The notes beneath the pieces were generated by a model, which saw only the letters and a list, made by a program, of their open reading frames with translations, searched no databases and had not been told where the DNA came from. Of a stretch of DNA of 64,000 bases, positions 59,451 through 64,000 are shown in pieces (the stretch's first letter is position 1; each line of letters opens with the position of its first letter). The position numbers were made by a program, and so were the translations under genes. Origin of the DNA: a bacterium (GTDB taxonomy: Bacteria > Pseudomonadota > Gammaproteobacteria > Burkholderiales > Burkholderiaceae_C); the NCBI GenBank assembly GCA_030824555.1, contig JAVBXK010000016.1, positions 88,759 to 152,758 of the forward strand, written 5' to 3'.

Positions 59451-59900
59451 ATGGACAAACTCCGCATTGACAAATGGCTGTGGGCCGCCCGGTTCCACAA
59501 AACACGCTCGCTGGCAACCGACGAGTTGAACAAGGGCCGCGTGCTGGTCAACGGGCAGGTGGCCAAGCCATCACGCGAGGTGAGGCCTGGTGACCTGGTG
59601 GCCGTGCGCAGCGGGCCCGTGGTGCGCACCATCCAGGTGTGCGCCCTGAGCGACGTGCGCGGCCCCGCTCCCGTGGCCCAAACCCTGTACGAAGAAACCG
59701 CCGACAGCTTGCGCGACCGCCTGGCTGCCGCCGAACAGCGCCGCCTGGCACCCGAGCCGGCACTGGCGCAACCACAGGGTCGCCCCACCAAACGTGACCG
59801 GCGTTTGCTGCAAGGTCTTCAGCAAGATGGGTTTCCTGCCGAAACAGACAACACGCCCATTGCGTGGGACGACCGCTGGCGCGCCGCCCTGCCCGACTGA
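59451..59900 (+). CDS. hslR: S4-domain RNA-binding protein (Hsp15/HslR type)
   Basis: 149 residues. An S4 domain fills residues 4-65 (RIDKWLWAARFHKTRSLA, GRVLVNGQVAKPSREVRPGD). Hsp15 rescues stalled 50S subunits carrying nascent tRNA. The C-terminal GRPTKRDRRLLQGLQ is basic. A 114-base gap follows and holds the GC-rich repeat. Confidence 0.9.
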   Translation: MDKLRIDKWLWAARFHKTRSLATDELNKGRVLVNGQVAKPSREVRPGDLVAVRSGPVVRTIQVCALSDVRGPAPVAQTLYEETADSLRDRLAAAEQRRLAPEPALAQPQGRPTKRDRRLLQGLQQDGFPAETDNTPIAWDDRWRAALPD

Positions 59901-59967
59901 GCCCCCCAACCCTGGCTGCGCCAGCCCCCCGAGGGGGTACAGTCGTTCTTGGGGCGGCCCGGCGAAC
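59900..59967 (+). repeat. GC-rich dispersed repeat between hslR and the HDOD gene
   Basis: CCCCCCGAGGGGG (59925-59937), 10 bases, CTTGGGGCGGCCCGGCG (59948-59964), both identical to the copy at 41652-41690. It is intergenic and could also act as a terminator hairpin for hslR. Confidence 0.75.
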
Positions 59968-60014
59968 GCTCTGAACGCCGACGCTGCCCCCACCCGCTCC
60001 ACCGACTGCCTACC

Positions 60015-61199
60015 ATGTTCAACTGGATCCACAAGCTCATCGGCCCCAAGGCCCCTGAAGGCATTGACGGCACGACCCAGCCACCGTCTGTGCCGCCGCA
60101 ACCGGCAGGAGATGCCCCCAGCTTGGTACCCGGCATGACCACTGTGCACGCGGGCACCGCAGCTGACACCGCGCGCACCGCACCGGCGACCCACCAGGCA
60201 CCCAACCCGCTCGACACAGCGGCCGACTTCAACGTCCAGACGGCCACCACGCGTTGGGTGTTCAGCCTGGCCGCAACGCATGTGGCGCCATCCCATGCCC
60301 ACGGGCTGACGCTGGCTTCGCTGGCGGATGCCATCGAGCACATGAGCCTGGACACCACCCGTGCTGCCGACTGGGTGCCCCGTGTGCCCAAAGTGCTGCC
60401 CGGCCTGCTGCGCAGCTTGCGCAACGAGCACAGCTCCGCCCACGACCTGGCGGAGCTGATCGAACAGGACGTATCGCTGCTGGCCGAAGCCCTGAAAGAA
60501 GCCAACAGCGCGCTGTACCAGCGTGGCGACAAAGTCACTCAAACCGAAGACGCGGTGCGCCTGCTGGGCAGTCAGGGCTTGCGCATGCTGATTGCGCGCG
60601 TGGCCTTTCGTCCGGTGCTCGGGGCCGATGCCGGGCCTCTGGTGCAAGCCGGGGCCGCCCGCGTGTGGGCCTTGGGCGAGGCGTGTGCCCAAGCCTCGCG
60701 CGCCCTGGCACCCGCACGCGGCGTAGACCCGTTCGAGGCTTTTTTGTCGGGGCTGGCCCTGAACATCGGCCAATTGGTGGCGCTGCGCATGGCCGACCGC
60801 GTGGCCCACCTGGCCCGCCAGGATGCCCACGGCCTGGGCCCACGCAAGGTACTCATGGCCGAGCGGCCCGACACCACCAGCGACAACCAGGCTGCGCAGG
60901 ACGTGGCGCACGTGGTGGCCATCCTGTCGCACCGCGTGGCCGCACGGTGGGAGCTGCCCGATAACGTGGTGGGCACACTGACCGCGCAGGTGGACCCCAT
61001 GGCCCGCTTCCAGTGGCCGCAAGCCGGGGAGTTGCTGGGCATCGCCCAGGAAGCTGCCCGCCTGAAGGTGCTGGACGAAGCAGGCCTGCTGCCCGCCCCG
61101 TTGACCGACTGCTGGCACCATTTGCCAGAAGATGCCCAACACTGGTTACAACAATCCCGCGACCAGGCCACCGGGGCAACCGAGTCAGCCGACAATTGA
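60015..61199 (+). CDS. HDOD domain protein
   Basis: 394 residues. After a Pro/Ala-rich linker (about 20-85) comes an HDOD domain from about residue 110: EHMSLDTTRAADWVPRVP, DLAELIEQDVSLLAEALKEAN, VRLLGSQGLRMLI. HDOD is a degenerate HD-hydrolase fold used in signalling, often with GGDEF/EAL output, which is absent here. ATG 60015 (MFNWIHKLIG) is chosen since the upstream frame crosses the repeat. Confidence 0.85.
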   Translation: MFNWIHKLIGPKAPEGIDGTTQPPSVPPQPAGDAPSLVPGMTTVHAGTAADTARTAPATHQAPNPLDTAADFNVQTATTRWVFSLAATHVAPSHAHGLTLASLADAIEHMSLDTTRAADWVPRVPKVLPGLLRSLRNEHSSAHDLAELIEQDVSLLAEALKEANSALYQRGDKVTQTEDAVRLLGSQGLRMLIARVAFRPVLGADAGPLVQAGAARVWALGEACAQASRALAPARGVDPFEAFLSGLALNIGQLVALRMADRVAHLARQDAHGLGPRKVLMAERPDTTSDNQAAQDVAHVVAILSHRVAARWELPDNVVGTLTAQVDPMARFQWPQAGELLGIAQEAARLKVLDEAGLLPAPLTDCWHHLPEDAQHWLQQSRDQATGATESADN

Positions 61200-61274
61200 C
61201 GGCTGGCCTGCACACACAACCTGCGCACAGGCCCCACCGCCCGCTGACCACCTGACCCGTTGCCCGACCGAACC

Positions 61275-62045
61275 ATGACCGCCACCCGACTGCTGATCGT
61301 CAAACTGGGCGATACCTTGCCTCATGTGCGCAGTGCGCAGGGCGACTTTGAAGACTGGATATCGCACGGCCTGCGCGCATCTGGGCAGGTACTGGACATC
61401 GAAGTCTGCGACCCCCGCCAGGGCGACGTACTGCCACCGCCCCAAGCCAGCAAACAGCCCGACACGCCGCTGGCAGGCGTGGTGGTGACCGGCTCGCACG
61501 CCATGGTGACCGACCGCGAAGGCTGGAGCGAGCACACCGCCTGCTGGTTGCGCGATGCAGTCAACGCAGGCCTGCCCGTGCTGGGTATTTGCTACGGCCA
61601 CCAATTGCTGGCCCACGCGCTGGGCGGCACCGTGGACGACCACCCCGAAGGCCTGGAAGTGGGCACCACCGACGTGTGGCGCACCCATGAAGGCGACAAC
61701 GACCCCCTGTTTGCTGCCCTGCCCAGCCATTGGCCCGCACAGGTGGCACACCGGCAATCGGTCAGTGAACTGCCGCAAGGCGCGGTTCACCTGGCCCACA
61801 ACCGGTTCGAGCCCCACCATGCCTTCCGGGTGGGCCGCTGCGCATGGGGCGTGCAGTTTCACCCTGAGTTCGACATCGACGCGACGCGTGCATACATCGA
61901 ACACCTGAGCGGCAGCCTGGTCCAGCAGGGCGCATCCGTCCACGAACTGAACGCAGCCGTGCAACCCACACCCGTGGCGGCCAGCTTGCTGGCCCGGTTT
62001 GCCAACCTGGCCTGCGGTGCGGCAAATCGCCCCCATGCCAGCTGA
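61275..62045 (+). CDS. Class I glutamine amidotransferase-like protein
   Basis: 256 residues. Nucleophile Cys is in LGICYGHQLLAHALGG; His/Glu lie in WGVQFHPEFD. The protein is a stand-alone glutaminase related to GMP synthase and gamma-Glu-polyamine hydrolases, so the acceptor is unknown. It lacks a synthase domain. Start ATG 61275 rather than TTG 61260. It overlaps dinB by 11 bases. Confidence 0.86.
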   Translation: MTATRLLIVKLGDTLPHVRSAQGDFEDWISHGLRASGQVLDIEVCDPRQGDVLPPPQASKQPDTPLAGVVVTGSHAMVTDREGWSEHTACWLRDAVNAGLPVLGICYGHQLLAHALGGTVDDHPEGLEVGTTDVWRTHEGDNDPLFAALPSHWPAQVAHRQSVSELPQGAVHLAHNRFEPHHAFRVGRCAWGVQFHPEFDIDATRAYIEHLSGSLVQQGASVHELNAAVQPTPVAASLLARFANLACGAANRPHAS

Positions 62046-63288
62046 GCTACCCCTTCGCCGCATCGCCCACCTCGACATGGACGCGTTTTACGCGTCGGTC
62101 GAACTGCTGCGCTACCCGCAACTCAAAGGGCTGCCCGTGGTGATTGGCGGCGGCAGGCGGCGCGGCGTGTCGTTTGACACCGATGCCCTGGCACTGGCCC
62201 GCCAGCACCAGCCCGAACGGGATTGGACCGTGGCCGACCTGGGGCGCATCCCGGTCGAGCTGTTCCCGCGCCTGTCGGGCTACACCGGGCGTGGCGTGAT
62301 CACCACCGCCACGTATGCGGCCCGCCAGTTCGGCGTGGGCTCGGCCATGGGGATGATGAAGGCGGCCAAGTTGTGCCCCGATGCCATCCTGCTACCGGTG
62401 GACTTTGACGAGTACCGCCGCTACTCCCGCGCGTTCAAGGCCGTCATCACCGACATTGCCCCGGTCATGGAAGACCGGGGGGTGGACGAGGTATATATCG
62501 ACTTCACGGCCGTGCCCGGCGGTCAGCGCGAAGGCGGGCGCGTGCTGGCGCGGCTGATACAAAAAAGCATCTTCGAAGCCACGGGGCTGACCTGCTCGGT
62601 GGGCGTGGCACCCAACAAGCTGCTGGCCAAGATGGCCAGCGAGTTCAACAAGCCCAACGGCATTGCCATCGTGCACGAGGCCGATCTGCAAACCCACATC
62701 TGGCCCCTGCCCTGCCGCAAGGTCAACGGCATCGGCCCCAAAGCAGAAGCCAAATTGGCGGCCCAAGGCATACACACCATCGGCGACCTGGCCGCGCGCG
62801 AGCCCGCGTGGCTGCGCGACCACTTTGGCAAAACCTACGGGGCCTGGCTGCACGAGGCGGCCTGGGGCCGCGACACCCGGCCGCTGGTGACCGAAAGCGA
62901 GCCCGTCAGCATCAGCCGAGAAACCACCTTCGAGCGCGACCTGCATGCCGTGCGCGACCGCGCCGAGCTGGGGGCCATCTTCACCCGCCTGTGCGAACAG
63001 GTCGCCGCCGACCTTGAGCGCAAGGGCTACGCGGGCCACACAGTGGGCATCAAGCTGCGGTTTGCCGACTTCCAGATCGTCACCCGCGACCACAGCCTGC
63101 CCCACCCCGTGCGCACCGCCGCCGACTTGCGGCACGCGGCCACCCAGGCCCTCAAGCGCGCACCGCTGGCGCGCCCGTTGCGGCTGCTGGGTGTGCGCGT
63201 GGGCAAACTGGTACCGTGGGACGAAAATTCTGAACAAAAAGTGGCTCTACCGCTTGCTATAGAACAACAGTTTGCTCTGTTTACATGA
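62035..63288 (+). CDS. dinB: DNA polymerase IV (Y family)
   Basis: 417 residues. IAHLDMDAFYASVE and VDEVYIDFTAV carry the catalytic acidic residues; the SVGVAPNKLLAKMAS block and little-finger domain follow. Translesion synthesis, SOS-linked in many species, though no LexA box is visible upstream. The last about 20 residues are coded by the AT-rich repeat and end EQQFALFT, which resembles a beta-clamp-binding motif (QL[S/D]LF-like). Confidence 0.94.
   Translation: MPAELPLRRIAHLDMDAFYASVELLRYPQLKGLPVVIGGGRRRGVSFDTDALALARQHQPERDWTVADLGRIPVELFPRLSGYTGRGVITTATYAARQFGVGSAMGMMKAAKLCPDAILLPVDFDEYRRYSRAFKAVITDIAPVMEDRGVDEVYIDFTAVPGGQREGGRVLARLIQKSIFEATGLTCSVGVAPNKLLAKMASEFNKPNGIAIVHEADLQTHIWPLPCRKVNGIGPKAEAKLAAQGIHTIGDLAAREPAWLRDHFGKTYGAWLHEAAWGRDTRPLVTESEPVSISRETTFERDLHAVRDRAELGAIFTRLCEQVAADLERKGYAGHTVGIKLRFADFQIVTRDHSLPHPVRTAADLRHAATQALKRAPLARPLRLLGVRVGKLVPWDENSEQKVALPLAIEQQFALFT
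63232..63284. repeat. AT-rich dispersed repeat, copy K, at the 3' end of dinB
   Basis: AACAAAAAGTGGCTCTACCGCTTGCTATAGAACAACAGTTTGCTCTG: GCTTGCTA core with a poly-A start. It is in frame and supplies the DinB C-terminus. Confidence 0.45.
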
Positions 63289-63289
63289 C

Positions 63290-63952
63290 TCAATTGAGGT
63301 CTTCGCTGCCTGATGCCAACAGCAACCCCCTGGCGTGCACGGCCTTGAACAGCTGCGCCAGCGAGTTGACTGCCATTTTGCGCATGATGTTTTCGCGGTG
63401 TTTGTCCACCGTTTTGGGTGACAGCGACAGCGTCTGGGCAATGGCAACGTTGCTCTGCCCGTCGTACAGCAGCTTGAGGATTTGCAGCTCGCGCCGCGTC
63501 AGGCCGCCGTCGGCTGCTTCGGCCAGCCGCAGCACCTCGGGGGCGATGACCGTGCGCCCTTGCACCAGCACCTCGCGCAAACACGCCACCAGCTCGGCCC
63601 CGCTGCAATCCTTCAGCAGCACGGCATCGGCCTTCACGGCCAGCAACTGTTTGAGCACCACACCCGAACGGGTCGCCGTCAGCGCCACGCGCTTGATGTT
63701 CGGGTAGCGCTGGCCCATGTAGGCCATCAGTGCCGATGCGTCGCCACCGGGCATGTGGTAGTCCATCACCACCGCGCTGGGCTGGGTGGTGCGCACGCAG
63801 TCCATCAGGTGGGACAGGTCGCCCACCTCACCCACCACATCGAAACCGGGCTGCATGCCCAGCAGCAGCTTCAGGCCATCCCGGAAAATCGCATGGTCGT
63901 CGGCCAGCACAATGCGGTGGCGGTGCAATTCATGGGGCAAAGAGACCGACAT
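63290..63952 (-). CDS. NarL/FixJ family response regulator
   Basis: 220 residues: receiver domain with the phosphoacceptor Asp in AVVMDYHMPGG and acidic pair IVLADDHAIFRDG, then a LuxR-type HTH (LTRRELQILKLLYDGQSNVAIAQTL, KTVDKHRENIMRKM). It ends one base beyond the dinB stop, convergent. Start ATG 63952 is used. The cognate kinase is probably off the right edge; the last 48 bases upstream hold no identifiable gene. Confidence 0.9.
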   Translation of the reverse strand: MSVSLPHELHRHRIVLADDHAIFRDGLKLLLGMQPGFDVVGEVGDLSHLMDCVRTTQPSAVVMDYHMPGGDASALMAYMGQRYPNIKRVALTATRSGVVLKQLLAVKADAVLLKDCSGAELVACLREVLVQGRTVIAPEVLRLAEAADGGLTRRELQILKLLYDGQSNVAIAQTLSLSPKTVDKHRENIMRKMAVNSLAQLFKAVHARGLLLASGSEDLN

Positions 63953-64000
63953 GGCAGACAACAAATCGAAGACGCGGTGGGGGCCTGTGTGGCGGGCTGG

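Overview
The window is GC-rich chromosomal DNA from a betaproteobacterium, most likely order Burkholderiales and probably family Comamonadaceae. The main support is gene order: mlaFEDACB, a YadG/YadH-type ABC exporter, ibaG, murA, hisGDCBHAFIE, a HIT protein, tatABC and a DegQ/S-type protease, followed upstream by gltBD, dgt and aroB. A short-form HisG, Tct-family permeases and two dispersed short repeat families agree with this. The placement is an inference from gene content and layout; no marker gene such as rRNA is present.

Layout. 1-9 kb: the end-truncated start of an SDR oxidoreductase, a secreted SH3/M48 protease pair, a gamma-glutamyltransferase-like enzyme with an EamA transporter, tctA/tctB without a tctC, and an FNR-like regulator coupled to a GGDEF protein with a degenerate active site. 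9-18 kb: a lone GspE/PilB-type ATPase coupled to a small cytochrome c, a PAS-GGDEF protein, a spermidine-synthase-like protein, an MscS channel, a secreted unknown, a base-excision glycosylase with a TatD nuclease, and a CZB zinc protein. 18-27 kb: lolC and lolD, with a two-gene ABC-ATPase/DUF4276 (TOPRIM-like) module lodged between them. This is the best candidate in the window for an undescribed conflict or defence system. It is followed by recJ, a PHP phosphoesterase and a drug/metabolite transporter. 27-41 kb: a DegS-like protease, tatABC, a HIT protein, the whole his operon with a hexose-6-phosphate mutarotase inside it, murA and ibaG. 41-53 kb: an ABC-2 exporter, the complete mla phospholipid-transport operon, and gltD/gltB. 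53-64 kb: a RAYT-type transposase, dgt, a Lon-like protease, aroB, an Hsp15-type S4 protein, an HDOD protein, a glutamine amidotransferase, dinB and a NarL-type response regulator.

Two repeat families run through the window. One is an AT-rich, roughly 50-bp element with a CGCTT...AAGCG hairpin core. It sits at gene edges and in places supplies coding sequence, for example at the HisD N-terminus, the DinB C-terminus and inside the glycosylase. The other is GC-rich (CCCCCCGAGGGGG, about 10 bp, CTTGGGGCGGCCCGGCG) and appears between genes, in an ABC ATPase tail and, inverted and in frame, inside recJ.

Coding density is very high and no gene-free stretch exceeds about 200 bases. No tRNA, rRNA, CRISPR array, prophage or complete insertion sequence was seen. 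Most genes lie on the minus strand and many overlap by 4-8 bases, so translational coupling is common.
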